A stretch of 64,000 nt of DNA, from the NCBI RefSeq assembly GCF_004118975.1, contig NZ_CP035376.1:1302001-1366000 (forward strand), given 5' to 3'. Numbering within the stretch: position 1 is the first letter of the stretch; every line of letters starts with the position of its first letter. Source of the DNA: Luteimonas sp. YGD11-2. Its GTDB lineage: Bacteria > Pseudomonadota > Gammaproteobacteria > Xanthomonadales > Xanthomonadaceae. Below, in pieces: positions 1 through 8,615 of this stretch. The notes under the pieces are model-generated. The model was not told the DNA's origin. It was given only the letters and a program-made list of their open reading frames with translations, and did no database searches. The position numbers and the translations under genes are program-made.

Positions 1-162
1 ACCGGCTTCCAGGTCGCGACCGCCGTAGACCTCACCGGCATCACCGGCATCCGGATCGAAACCGGCGGGCGCGGTGGCGCGCGCATGCGCCTCGTCGCGA
101 TTGGCGATGAGCACCAGTGGCCAGCGTGGGTGCAGGCGATAGGCGAGGGCGACCAGGCACAT
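1..162 (-). CDS. NRDE family protein (TANGO2-like), N-terminal part only
   Basis: Reading the minus strand from an ATG at 162 gives 54 codons that run off the left edge of the window. The protein starts MCLVALAYRL and carries the family motif ANRDE at about residues 19-23, so it belongs to the NRDE/TANGO2 family. The initiator Met-Cys is typical of this family, whose N-terminal Cys resembles an Ntn-hydrolase nucleophile; the bacterial function is not established. A box TAGGCT lies on the minus strand at 174-169, six bases before the ATG, and no Shine-Dalgarno sequence is visible, as in several genes in this window. Only the first fifth or so of a usual 250-residue protein is present. Confidence 0.8.
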   Translation of the reverse strand, partial: MCLVALAYRLHPRWPLVLIANRDEAHARATAPAGFDPDAGDAGEVYGGRDLEAG

Positions 163-200
163 GGCCCCAGCCTAGCGGGTTGGCGCGGGTTGCAGCGTCG

Positions 201-971
201 TCAGAGCGGGCACAGCGCCAGGCGCCCGGCATGCGGCGCGCATACGCGGTCACGGCAGGCGATGCCGGCCGGAGTGTTCGCACGCGGGCAGGCAGCAAGC
301 GCCTGCTCCACCTGCTGGCGGGCTCGCGCCTCGCGCCGCGAGACCGGTTGCGCCTGCGGTCCACCCAGGCTTTCCAGGCGCGCCTGGGTCTGGCGGCTGC
401 GCTCGTCGTCCGCGCGCAGCTGCGCCACCAGCGCGTCCATCGACTCGTGCTCCTCGCCAGGCGCGCTGCCGTCCTGGTGGATGATCCGCATCAGCGTCGA
501 CAGCAGCCCGCCGTCATCGGCCGCAGCCGCAGGTGCGGTCGCGGCCGCACGCCGGGCGGTCGTCGCGCGCGTCGGGACGCGTTCGGACCCTCCGACCCGT
601 GCCGTCGGCGGCGCGGCCGGGGTGGCGGCTGCTCCGGCGGCCGCGGCAGCGACCGCGGTCGTCCCCGGAGCCGCCGACCCGGCCGAAAGACGCTGGAACG
701 GATCGGCCGGGCGCTCGTCGACGATCACTGCGACATCGTGTGGTGGCTCGCCCGCGTCCGCGGCAGCCGGAATGTCTTGCAAGGCGGTCGCCGGATCATG
801 GACAGTCTGCGCCGGATCCACGGCCACGCCCTGCCACAGGCGCGTTGCCGCAAGGAGCAGGAACACAAGGACCGTGAGTGCGATGACCCCCAGCAGCAGC
901 CGCCTGCCGGCAAGCGTGCGTCCACGACCGCTGCGCGGCCTGCGCGTGCGCTCGGGCCTGCGTTGTTCCAT
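201..971 (-). CDS. Unknown single-pass membrane protein with Ala-rich linker and C-terminal cysteines
   Basis: This is a 256-residue protein I cannot assign to a family. It has a very basic N-terminus (Arg-rich, residues 1-24), one hydrophobic segment at about 25-43, then a Pro/Ala-rich low-complexity stretch. A more helical, charged C-terminal third follows, with four Cys in the last 30 residues (ACPRANTPAGIACRDRVCAP and a final LCPL). The layout suggests a cytoplasm-in anchor with an exported C-terminus that could form disulfides; this is inference. The ATG at 971 is chosen because upstream codons become non-protein-like and enter a perfect palindrome at 997-1015. It lies divergent to the M15 peptidase gene and could belong to the T6SS neighbourhood, but nothing in its sequence shows that. 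Confidence 0.6.
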   Translation of the reverse strand: MEQRRPERTRRPRSGRGRTLAGRRLLLGVIALTVLVFLLLAATRLWQGVAVDPAQTVHDPATALQDIPAAADAGEPPHDVAVIVDERPADPFQRLSAGSAAPGTTAVAAAAAGAAATPAAPPTARVGGSERVPTRATTARRAAATAPAAAADDGGLLSTLMRIIHQDGSAPGEEHESMDALVAQLRADDERSRQTQARLESLGGPQAQPVSRREARARQQVEQALAACPRANTPAGIACRDRVCAPHAGRLALCPL

Positions 972-996
972 GTCCGCAAGGATGCGGCCGCTGCCT

Positions 997-1015
997 GCGG
1001 CCACAGTGTGGCCGC
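997..1015. promoter_or_regulatory. Perfect 19-bp palindrome between divergent genes
   Basis: GCGGCCACAGTGTGGCCGC has 9-bp arms around a single central base. It lies 26 bases upstream of the minus-strand start at 971 and 150 bases upstream of the plus-strand M15 start. It could be an operator for a dimeric regulator or a hairpin in the minus-strand leader. No function is proven. Confidence 0.35.
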
Positions 1016-1166
1016 TACCTGCGACCAGGCTGGGACGGGTCGATTCGCCAGTGTTCAAGGGCAATCCTGCGCTTGTCCGGCCGCGGCCGGGATCAGTCCG
1101 TTGCCGCATTCTATGCAGCCGGGATGGCGCGGCGTCAATGGCGTGCCATCCGTGTGGAGCGGCGGC

Positions 1167-2036
1167 ATGACGGTTCTCGTCGTGTTGCTGGTGTTCTTCG
1201 TGCTGGCCTGCGTGTCGAGCTGGTTGCTGCTGTTCGACGGCGCGCGCGATGCGCTCTCGGGGTGGTGGGCGCGGATCCGGGCACGTTTCGCGCGAACCGG
1301 AACCAGGGTCTCGGGTGGTCTTGCGCGGAGCATCGGTGCCGGCGGGCGTGCCGCGGCCGGGGTTGGCTCGGGCGTACGCCAGGACCTGCGCAGGCATCGC
1401 TGGCTGGTGCTCGCTTCCGTCGTCCTGCTGGTACTGCCGCCGCTGCTCGTGCTCGGCCTGCGCCAGCGTGTGGTGCTGCCCGGTTTCCAGGGTGACGACC
1501 TGGGCGAGTCGCAGACAATGATCGCCGGCCTGCTGCGCGGCGAACGCCTGGTGCCGCCGCCCCCTCCGCCGCCGGCGGTGTTCACCACCCGGGAGATCCG
1601 CGAGGAGCGCCCGGAGATCGTGACCGCCGACCGTCGCTGGGACCACGTGGATGCCGACCTGCAGCAGCGGGTGCTGGCGATCTACCGGGTGATGCAGACG
1701 CAACACGGCATCCGGATGGTGCTGGTGGAAGGCTACCGCTCGCCCGAACGCCAGGCCGAACTCGCACGCGAAGGGCGCGCGACGCTGGCGGGTGCGTGGT
1801 CGAGCTGTCACCAGTACGGTCTCGCCCTCGACAGCGCACCGATGCGCGACGGCAAGCTGCAGTGGGACATGGGCGATGCCTGGACCCGGCGCGCGTACTT
1901 CCTCTACGGCGAACTCGCCGAGCAGGCCGGGCTCACCTGGGGCGGGCGCTGGACGCGGCTCAAGGACTACGTGCATGTCGAGTCCACGCGCAGCTGCCGT
2001 GAGGCGCGTGCGGCACGCCGCGCGGCGAGCGACTGA
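1167..2036 (+). CDS. Membrane-anchored M15-family (VanY/D,D- or L,D-peptidase type) peptidoglycan hydrolase
   Basis: The 289-residue protein has hydrophobic segments at about 2-23 and 78-97, a Pro-rich linker at 130-136 (seven to eight Pro in a row) and a C-terminal M15 peptidase domain at about 150-280. The zinc-site signature HxxGxAxD is seen as H215-Q-Y-G-L-A-L-D222, and the third ligand as H270 in DYVHVE. M15 enzymes cleave D-Ala or L,D peptide bonds in peptidoglycan. It sits 98 bases before the PAAR gene of a T6SS cluster. TagX of Acinetobacter is an M15-type L,D-endopeptidase needed for T6SS assembly, so a similar role in opening the wall for the T6SS trunk is a fair inference. The start ATG follows a GGAG 11 bases earlier. 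It could instead be a general cell-wall enzyme. Confidence 0.8.
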   Translation: MTVLVVLLVFFVLACVSSWLLLFDGARDALSGWWARIRARFARTGTRVSGGLARSIGAGGRAAAGVGSGVRQDLRRHRWLVLASVVLLVLPPLLVLGLRQRVVLPGFQGDDLGESQTMIAGLLRGERLVPPPPPPPAVFTTREIREERPEIVTADRRWDHVDADLQQRVLAIYRVMQTQHGIRMVLVEGYRSPERQAELAREGRATLAGAWSSCHQYGLALDSAPMRDGKLQWDMGDAWTRRAYFLYGELAEQAGLTWGGRWTRLKDYVHVESTRSCREARAARRAASD

Positions 2037-2071
2037 GCGCATACGCAGGGATGCCAAGCGGCGTCGACACC

Positions 2072-2080
2072 TGCTATCGT
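2072..2080 (+). promoter_or_regulatory. Possible extended -10 promoter of the PAAR-tssM operon
   Basis: TGCTATCGT combines an extended TGn element with a TATCGT -10 box, 54 bases before the PAAR start. A -35 match at the expected spacing is poor (TGCCAA). It is the best promoter-like site in the gap after the M15 gene. Confidence 0.3.
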
Positions 2081-2134
2081 CGCGGCCGGACCGGCTGCGG
2101 TCCGCAGGAGCGGTAACGACAGGGAGAGCACGCG

Positions 2135-2395
2135 ATGTCGCGTCCAATCATCGTCATCGGCGACCGGATCGACCACGGGGGAAGCGTGGTCTCCGGCACC
2201 CCGACATCGGATATCGCCGGCACGCCGATCGCGCGCGTCGGTGACAGCGTCGTCTGCCAGCGCCACGGCCCCACCACCATCGCGTCGGGTGATCCCACGC
2301 TCATCGTCGACGGCCAGCCCGTCGCCCGGCACGGCGACAGGACCGCGTGCGGGGGCACGCTGCTGTCGTCGCAATCCACCACGTTCGTGGACTGA
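2135..2395 (+). CDS. PAAR-domain protein (T6SS spike tip)
   Basis: The 86-residue protein is a bare PAAR domain without an effector extension. It shows the repeated Gly-Asp/Gly-rich beta pattern (VIGDRIDHGG, VSGTPTSDIAGTPIARVGD, VDGQPVARHGD, TACGGTLLSS), with His and Cys residues (HGP, RHGD, ACGG) that in the family bind one zinc at the tip. PAAR proteins cap the VgrG spike and can carry effectors non-covalently. A GGGAG ribosome-binding site lies ten bases before the ATG. It is the first gene of a run continuing with the ketoacyl-synthase-like protein and TssM. No toxin or immunity gene pair is visible next to it, so its cargo is unknown. Confidence 0.9.
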   Translation: MSRPIIVIGDRIDHGGSVVSGTPTSDIAGTPIARVGDSVVCQRHGPTTIASGDPTLIVDGQPVARHGDRTACGGTLLSSQSTTFVD

Positions 2396-2454
2396 GGCGG
2401 GCGCATGGGGCAGGACGCCCGCAGGGGAATGCACGGCGACGGGGGCGCATCGGC

Positions 2455-3888
2455 ATGATGCGGGCGTTGCTCGTGGCCGTCGTGGTGTTCGCCGTCGTGT
2501 GGCTGTGCGCGATCGGCATCTGGCGTGGTACCGGCGCCACCCCGGGGGGCATGCAGATGGCGCTGGTGCTGGGCGGGTTGCCGCTGCTGCTGCTGGGTGG
2601 CGTGCATGTGGCGCGCAAGGCACGACGCAAGCGTGCCGACGCGGCAACCGACATACCGGCGACCGCCGCCGCTGACGCTGACAGGCGCGACGCGATCACC
2701 CCTCCGTCGATGGCCGTGCGCGCCAGTGCTGTGTGGCTGCCTGTCGCCGACACGCCAGCGGATGCGCTGGCCGCGCTGGTGCAGCCGCGGCGCCCCGGCC
2801 TGCATCCGACCCTGCGCGATCGCGACGGGCTGCCGGTGTTTGCCGCGTTCGTTGCCCATCTCGACACCCTGATGGCCGAAGAGCTGCTGCGGCGGCACGC
2901 GCCCGGGGTGCGGGCCGGTGAGGAGGCGCTGCGCGCACTGGCGCTGCTCGAGCCGGTGGCCGAGGCCCTGTACCTCGAGACCGCGGCCCTGCTGCCGCGC
3001 GTGGTGGAGGCCGACGGGCAGGTGGTTGCCGGCATGCACCACCGCGAAACGGCTGCGATGCGCGAACGTATCGACGTCCACCTGCTGCTGCCGGCGGCCT
3101 GGCCGGCGGCACTGCGCGAAGCATGTGCCGCCGCGATGCAGGAACACGCGATCGATTGCGGGCTGCCGGCCGCGCAACTGCAGGTGCAGGCCATGGCGGT
3201 CGTCGATTCCCGCGAAGCGTGGGCGCGGATGCGGCCGCTGCTGGAACCGGCGGATGTCCCGGATGGCCCCGATCGAGCGACGCGCTGGCATCTGCTGCTG
3301 GCGGCGGATTCGCAGGTCGGCGCGCAGGCGGTCCGCCGCCTGGAGTCCGCAGGCCTGCTGATGGGTGCGCGCCACCAGGACGGCCTGGTGCCGGGGGAGG
3401 GTGCAGCTGGCGTGCTGCTGCAGCGCGCGGCCGGGTCCCACGGCGCCATGGCGTTCGTGCACACGCAGGTGGACGGCGAAACCTCGCTGGCGTCGCTGCG
3501 TGCCGGCGCGCGCGCCACCGCCGACCTGCTGGAACGCGCGATGCGCGAGGCGGGCATCGAGCCCGCATCGGTCGGATTGGTGCTCAGCGACGCCGACCAG
3601 CGCACCGCGCCCGCGGTGGAGACCGCCGCCGCGGTGTCGCTGGTCTGCCCGGATCTCGATACCGCCCACCAGTGCCCGGCGCTGGGCATCGCCAACGGTG
3701 CGCTCGGCATCGTGGCACCGGTCGCATTGCTGGCGCTGGCGGCTGCCCGGGTGCAGGACTCCGCACAACCGCTGCTGGCGCTGTCACTGCTCGACGAGCG
3801 CCGGCGCCTCGCCCTCGCCATCGTGCCGGTTGACGACGATGGCTCCAGCTCCCGCGCCGACGCCGATGCGCCGGCCACTGTCGCCTGA
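2455..3888 (+). CDS. T6SS-associated thiolase-like (ketoacyl-synthase-fold) protein with N-terminal membrane anchor
   Basis: The 477-residue protein begins with two hydrophobic segments (about 3-22 and 36-50), then a basic stretch and a soluble region. Residues 310-324 read GLVPGEGAAGVLLQR, closely matching the GEGA block of beta-ketoacyl-ACP synthases. Residues 403-430 (TAHQCPALGIANGALGIVAP and following) resemble the GHxxGAAG segment of the same fold. The TACSS active-site cysteine motif is absent, so I infer a non-catalytic thiolase-fold protein. Thiolase-like proteins accompany some VgrG/PAAR loci (for example near vgrG1b of Pseudomonas aeruginosa), but membrane anchoring is unusual. The start ATG-ATG at 2455/2458 is chosen because the hydrophobic helix follows at once; upstream codons are not protein-like. 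TssM starts 11 bases after its stop. Confidence 0.65.
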   Translation: MMRALLVAVVVFAVVWLCAIGIWRGTGATPGGMQMALVLGGLPLLLLGGVHVARKARRKRADAATDIPATAAADADRRDAITPPSMAVRASAVWLPVADTPADALAALVQPRRPGLHPTLRDRDGLPVFAAFVAHLDTLMAEELLRRHAPGVRAGEEALRALALLEPVAEALYLETAALLPRVVEADGQVVAGMHHRETAAMRERIDVHLLLPAAWPAALREACAAAMQEHAIDCGLPAAQLQVQAMAVVDSREAWARMRPLLEPADVPDGPDRATRWHLLLAADSQVGAQAVRRLESAGLLMGARHQDGLVPGEGAAGVLLQRAAGSHGAMAFVHTQVDGETSLASLRAGARATADLLERAMREAGIEPASVGLVLSDADQRTAPAVETAAAVSLVCPDLDTAHQCPALGIANGALGIVAPVALLALAAARVQDSAQPLLALSLLDERRRLALAIVPVDDDGSSSRADADAPATVA

Positions 3889-3899
3889 CGGATTTCCCG

Positions 3900-6800
3900 A
3901 TGTTCAGCAGACTGCGTTACTACCTCACCGACTACCGCGTGCTCGCCGCGATCGGCATCGTCTCCGCGGCGGCGATCGCCATGTTCGGCGCCGACGGGCT
4001 GCGCCGGATCGGGCTGTGGCTGCTCGCACTGCTTGTCCTGTTGCTGCTGGTCGCCGCGGCGGTGTGGCTGGTACGCCGGCTGCGTGCGCGACGTGCGGCG
4101 CAGGGCATCGACCGGATGGTGGCGGAGGACGCCGATCGCGCGGTCGCACACGCACGCCCCGCGGCGAAGGCCGATACCGAAGCGCTGCGCACGCGGATGA
4201 TGGAAGCGGTGGCGGCGATCAAGTCCTCGCGCATCGGCGTGCTCAAGGGCAAGGCCGCGCTGTACGAGCTGCCCTGGTACGTGATCATCGGCAACCCGGC
4301 CGCGGGCAAGAGTTCGGCGATCCTCAATTCCGGGCTGAAATTCCCGTTCGGCGACAGCCGCGGCAATGTCATCCAGGGCATCGGCGGCACCCGCAACTGC
4401 GACTGGTACTTCACCACCGAGGGCATCGTGCTCGACACCGCCGGCCGCTACTCGGTCAGCGTCGAGGACCGCCTGGAGTGGCTGACCTTCCTCGACCTGC
4501 TGAAGAAGAACCGCCCGCGCGCGCCGCTCAACGGCATCCTCATCGCCGCCAGCATCGCCGAGATCTCCGGCAGCAAGCCGGAATTCGCCATCGAGCTCGC
4601 CAAGAGCCTGCGGCAGCGCGTGCAGGAGATCACCGAGCGGCTGGAGGTGTTCGCGCCGGTCTATGTGGTGTTCACCAAGGCCGACCTGATCGCCGGCTTC
4701 ACCGAGTTCTTCCGCGGGCTCGACCCCGCCGAGCGCGAGAACGTGTGGGGCGCAACGCTGCCGTTCGAGCCGGAGGCGGCGACCGATGCGCTCGGCGCGT
4801 TCGATGCGCATTTCGACGAACTCGCCGACGGCCTCAAGGAAATGAGCCTCAGCCAGATGGCGATGCAGCGCGGCGGCCAGGTGTCGCCGGGTCTGCTGAC
4901 GCTGCCGCTGGAGTTCGCAGCCATCAAGCCGGCGCTGCGCACCTTCATCGCCACCCTGTTCGAGGACAATCCCTACCAGTTCAAGCCGGTGTTCCGCGGC
5001 TTCTACTTCACCAGCGCGCTGCAGGAAGGCCATTCGGTGCACTACGCGTCCGAACGGGTCTCGCGCGAGTTCGCGCTGCAGCCGGCGCGCGATGCCGCGG
5101 TCGAGTCTTCGACCACCGGGCATACCGCGCATTTCCTGAAGGACCTGTTCCGCAAGGTCATCTTCGCCGACCGCGGCCTTGTGCAGCAGTACTCGAGCCC
5201 GCGCCGCACCCGCCTGCGCTATGCGGTGTTCCTCGGATCGGTGGCGGCACTGGCGCTGGCACTGGGTGGCTGGGCCTGGTCGTACACGACGCATCGCCAG
5301 CTGGTGGAGAACGCCTCGCGCGATCTGGAGCAGGCGGTTCGCGCGCAGGAAGGCCGCGTGGACCTGCAGTCGCGGCTGCAGGCGCTGTCGTTGCTGCAGG
5401 ACCGTCTCGAACAGCTGGCGCGGCACCGGCAGTCGCGTGGCATCGCCTCGGTGATCGGCATGGACCAGAGCGAGCGCATCGAACGCAAGCTCCGCGACGA
5501 GTACTTCCACGGCATGCGCCAGGTGATGCTTGCGCCCACCAGCGCACGGCTGGAGAGCTTCCTGGCCGACGTCGCCGCCGGTGGTGGCCTGCAGGAGCCC
5601 GCCACGCCCGGCGACCAGGCACAGGCGCAGGAGGCCACGCTGTACCAGGAAGCTTCGCCGGACGACGCCAACGACGCCTACAACGCGCTCAAGACCTACC
5701 TGATGCTCGGCAACCGTGGGCGCGTGGAGCAGGCGCACCTCGCCCACCAGCTGACGCGCTTCTGGCGTGGCTGGCTGGAGGCCAACCGCGGGCAGATGTC
5801 GCGCGAGGAGATGGCACGCAGTGCCGAGAAGCTGCTCGGTTTCTACGTCGCGCAGGCGGATGACCCGGCGTGGCCGCAGCTGGACACCAGGGTCGCGCTG
5901 GTGGCCGACAGCCGCGAGGCGCTGCGCCAGGTGATGAAGGGCCAGCCGGCCATCGAGCGGGTGTTCGCACAGATCAAGGCGCGTGCGGCCACGCGCTTCC
6001 CGACCATTACCGTGGCCTCGCTGGTCGGCGAGGAGCGTAATGGCGAGGCGATCGCCGGCAGCTATGCGATCTCCGGCGCGTTCTCGCGCAAGGCCTGGGA
6101 GGACTATGTGCGCGCCGCGTTTGACGAGGCGGCCGGCAGCGAGCTCAGCACCACCGACTGGGTGCTCGATACCACCGAACAGAGCGACCTGTCGCTGGCG
6201 GGCAGCCCGGAGCACATCTCGCGCCAGCTGGCGGCGCTCTACAAGCAGGAATACGCGCAGGAATGGCAGAAATTCCTGCAGGGCGTGAGCGTCAACCGCT
6301 TCGAGGATTTCGACGCCGCGGTTGCGCGCATGAACAGCCTCGGCGACCCGCAGAACTCACCGCTCCGGGCGCTGCTGGAGGCGATCAACGAACAGACCGT
6401 CTGGGACAATCCGGCGGCACTGCGTGCTGCGCAGGGCCCCGGGCGCAGCGGCTTCGTGGCGTGGTTCCAGCGCGTGGTCCTGCGGCGCGCGCCGTCGTCC
6501 CTGCCGATGGAGCTCGATCCCGGGACCGGCCAGGCCGTGCAGGCGGCAATGGGACCGGTCGGCAAGACCTTCGAGGGCTTCGCGCGGCTGCTGGGCACCG
6601 GCGATGGTCCGGCGCTGATCGACAGCTATTTCCAGACCCTGGGCAAGCTGCGCAGCCGGCTCAACGCGATCCGTACCGAAGGCGAGCCGGGCCCGGGCGC
6701 CCGCCGGCTGATGCAGGACACGCTGGGTAACGACGGCTCCGAACTCAACGCGGCGCTCGCGCTGGTCGACGAGCAGATGCTCAATGGCCTCGACGAGACC

Positions 6801-7634
6801 CAGCGCAACGCGCTGCGGCCGCTGCTGCTGCGCCCGCTGACCGAGACCTTTGCCGCGCTGGTGGCGCCGACCGAGGCCGAGATCAACCGGGTGTGGGCGG
6901 CGCAGGTGTACCAGCCGTTCCGCGACGGCATCGGCCGGCAGTTCCCGTTCGACCAGGGGGCGGATGTCGATGCCGCGCCGGGCGATGTCGCGGCGATCTT
7001 CGGCAGCAGCGGTGCGGTTGCCGGCTTCAACAGGGACGCGCTGGGGGCGCTGGTGATCCAGCGCGGCAACCTGCTCGAACCGCGGCGCTGGGCGGGCATG
7101 GGTATCACCCTGTCTCCGGAACTGGTCAGCGGCTATGGCGACTGGGTCAGCGGCAGTGCCGCCGGCGCGGGTGGCCAGGACACCACGATCTTCCAGATCC
7201 AGCCGGCGCCGGCGATCGGCGCGGTCGAATACACGCTGGAGATCGACGGCCAGGCGATGCGCTATCGCAATACGCCGCCGACCTGGACGACCTTCCAGTG
7301 GCCCAATCCGGGGCAGGTGCCGGGCGCGCAGCTGTCGGTGGTCACCAGCGACGGCCGCACCGTGCGCGTGGTGGATGCACCGGGCAGCAATGGTTTCGTC
7401 CGGCTGATGGAAGCCGCGCGTGTGGAGAGCCGACCCGACAGCAGCTCGGTGACCTGGAGCGCGGAAGGAATCTCGATCACCGTGGACATGCGCATCACCC
7501 GCCGCGCCGGTGCCGCCAGCGGCAGTGGCGAGTGGCAGCGCGGCCTGCAACTGCCGTCCACGGTGGCCGGCGAGCCGGACCCGACGGCCACCGCCGCTAC
7601 CGATGTGGACGCATCCATGGAGGAAGGCGCATGA
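3900..7634 (+). CDS. tssM: T6SS inner-membrane protein TssM (IcmF)
   Basis: TssM forms the TssJLM membrane complex that spans the envelope and anchors the T6SS baseplate. The 1244-residue protein has transmembrane helices at about 14-30 and 37-58, a cytoplasmic NTPase domain with Walker A GNPAAGKS at 131-138 and a Walker-B-like LDTAGRY near 178-184. A third helix lies at about 440-463 (VFLGSVAALALALGG), followed by the large periplasmic IcmF-related and DUF1215-type C-terminal region. The length fits the family (about 1100-1300). It follows the thiolase-like gene after 11 bases and overlaps tagF by ATGA. tssJ and tssL are not in this window, so the partner subunits are encoded elsewhere. Confidence 0.95.
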   Translation: MFSRLRYYLTDYRVLAAIGIVSAAAIAMFGADGLRRIGLWLLALLVLLLLVAAAVWLVRRLRARRAAQGIDRMVAEDADRAVAHARPAAKADTEALRTRMMEAVAAIKSSRIGVLKGKAALYELPWYVIIGNPAAGKSSAILNSGLKFPFGDSRGNVIQGIGGTRNCDWYFTTEGIVLDTAGRYSVSVEDRLEWLTFLDLLKKNRPRAPLNGILIAASIAEISGSKPEFAIELAKSLRQRVQEITERLEVFAPVYVVFTKADLIAGFTEFFRGLDPAERENVWGATLPFEPEAATDALGAFDAHFDELADGLKEMSLSQMAMQRGGQVSPGLLTLPLEFAAIKPALRTFIATLFEDNPYQFKPVFRGFYFTSALQEGHSVHYASERVSREFALQPARDAAVESSTTGHTAHFLKDLFRKVIFADRGLVQQYSSPRRTRLRYAVFLGSVAALALALGGWAWSYTTHRQLVENASRDLEQAVRAQEGRVDLQSRLQALSLLQDRLEQLARHRQSRGIASVIGMDQSERIERKLRDEYFHGMRQVMLAPTSARLESFLADVAAGGGLQEPATPGDQAQAQEATLYQEASPDDANDAYNALKTYLMLGNRGRVEQAHLAHQLTRFWRGWLEANRGQMSREEMARSAEKLLGFYVAQADDPAWPQLDTRVALVADSREALRQVMKGQPAIERVFAQIKARAATRFPTITVASLVGEERNGEAIAGSYAISGAFSRKAWEDYVRAAFDEAAGSELSTTDWVLDTTEQSDLSLAGSPEHISRQLAALYKQEYAQEWQKFLQGVSVNRFEDFDAAVARMNSLGDPQNSPLRALLEAINEQTVWDNPAALRAAQGPGRSGFVAWFQRVVLRRAPSSLPMELDPGTGQAVQAAMGPVGKTFEGFARLLGTGDGPALIDSYFQTLGKLRSRLNAIRTEGEPGPGARRLMQDTLGNDGSELNAALALVDEQMLNGLDETQRNALRPLLLRPLTETFAALVAPTEAEINRVWAAQVYQPFRDGIGRQFPFDQGADVDAAPGDVAAIFGSSGAVAGFNRDALGALVIQRGNLLEPRRWAGMGITLSPELVSGYGDWVSGSAAGAGGQDTTIFQIQPAPAIGAVEYTLEIDGQAMRYRNTPPTWTTFQWPNPGQVPGAQLSVVTSDGRTVRVVDAPGSNGFVRLMEAARVESRPDSSSVTWSAEGISITVDMRITRRAGAASGSGEWQRGLQLPSTVAGEPDPTATAATDVDASMEEGA

Positions 7635-8614
7635 GCCAGACAGCGACGGCCGCGGTCAGTTACTTCGGCAAGATCCCGGCACGCGGGGATTTCGTGCGCA
7701 CCGCCGACGACCACCAGCTGATGGCACTGCTCGACCGCTGGGCGGGCGGCAGCATCGAACTGCTGGCGCGCAACCCGGACTGGAAGCGGCTCTACGACGC
7801 CACCCCCGGCGTGGCGTATGCGTTCCTCGGCTCGCGCAGCCGGCTGGTGGTGTGCGGGCACCTGCGCCCGAGCCACGACGCCTCGTCGCGGCGTTTCCCG
7901 CTGCTGTCGGCGATCCGCCTCGAGGTCGGCCAGCCGCTCGCATTCCTTGCCCGCAGCCCGCTGGCGCTGTCACGGGTGTGGACCGGGCTGTCGCGCCTGT
8001 CGGCGAACGCGGTGAGCGCGGACGCGCCCGAGGAACCGCTGCGTACGCTTGGGGAGGCGCGCTACGAGCTTGCGGTCGATCCGCTGGCCTACCAGGCCCC
8101 GTTCGACGACTTCCTCGACATGGAGACGATCGGCTCGCTGCAGGCGCGCCTGCGCGACGCCGGCCATGCCGAGGTCTCGCTGCGCCACATGCTGCCGGCG
8201 CTCGGCCTGCTGTTGCAGCCGCTGCTGACCGGTGGCGGCATCAGCATCGACAAGGGCCTCGAGCTGCCGCTGCCCACCGACAGCCTGCACCGTCCGCTGG
8301 TGGCGGCGTTCTGGCTGGACCTGGTCTCGGGCTTCATCGCCCGCGGCGATTTCGAACTCGCGGTGCTGGTGCGCGACGAGGCCGTGCCGCGGCTGGTGGT
8401 CGGCTTCAATGGCGCGCAGGACCAGGTGCTGGGAGCGGTGCTGGACCCCACCGTGGCGGCGGACTACCTGATCCGCGGCAGCCAGGCGGGCTGGGTCGAG
8501 GACTACCTGCCCGGCGACTACGCGCTCAACCGGCTCGCCAGCTATCTCGACCGCGACGACCTGTCGCTGAAGACCGCACGCAAGCTGTTTGGCGAAACCT
8601 TTCTGGGGACCTGA
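7631..8614 (+). CDS. tagF: T6SS-associated regulatory protein TagF
   Basis: The 327-residue protein opens with VSYFGKIPARGDFVRT (residues 9-24), the hallmark of the TagF/DUF2094 family. In Pseudomonas aeruginosa TagF is a post-translational repressor of H1-T6SS; in Agrobacterium it is fused to a phosphatase. Here it is a single-domain form with no PppA fusion and no kinase/phosphatase gene alongside. The start codon overlaps the tssM stop (ATGA), indicating translational coupling. Its stop is one base before the start of the OmpA-type gene. Confidence 0.9.
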   Translation: MSQTATAAVSYFGKIPARGDFVRTADDHQLMALLDRWAGGSIELLARNPDWKRLYDATPGVAYAFLGSRSRLVVCGHLRPSHDASSRRFPLLSAIRLEVGQPLAFLARSPLALSRVWTGLSRLSANAVSADAPEEPLRTLGEARYELAVDPLAYQAPFDDFLDMETIGSLQARLRDAGHAEVSLRHMLPALGLLLQPLLTGGGISIDKGLELPLPTDSLHRPLVAAFWLDLVSGFIARGDFELAVLVRDEAVPRLVVGFNGAQDQVLGAVLDPTVAADYLIRGSQAGWVEDYLPGDYALNRLASYLDRDDLSLKTARKLFGETFLGT

Positions 8615-8615
8615 G

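Noticed and set aside
201..2147. A 648-residue minus-strand protein covering the M15 gene
   Set aside because: Only the last 256 residues look like protein; the upstream part is the antisense of the M15 peptidase, which has a complete active site.
2301..6215. A very long minus-strand frame opposite tssM
   Set aside because: It is antisense to tssM and the thiolase-like gene, rich in Arg, Ala, His and Gln, with no domain; it is a GC-frame artefact.
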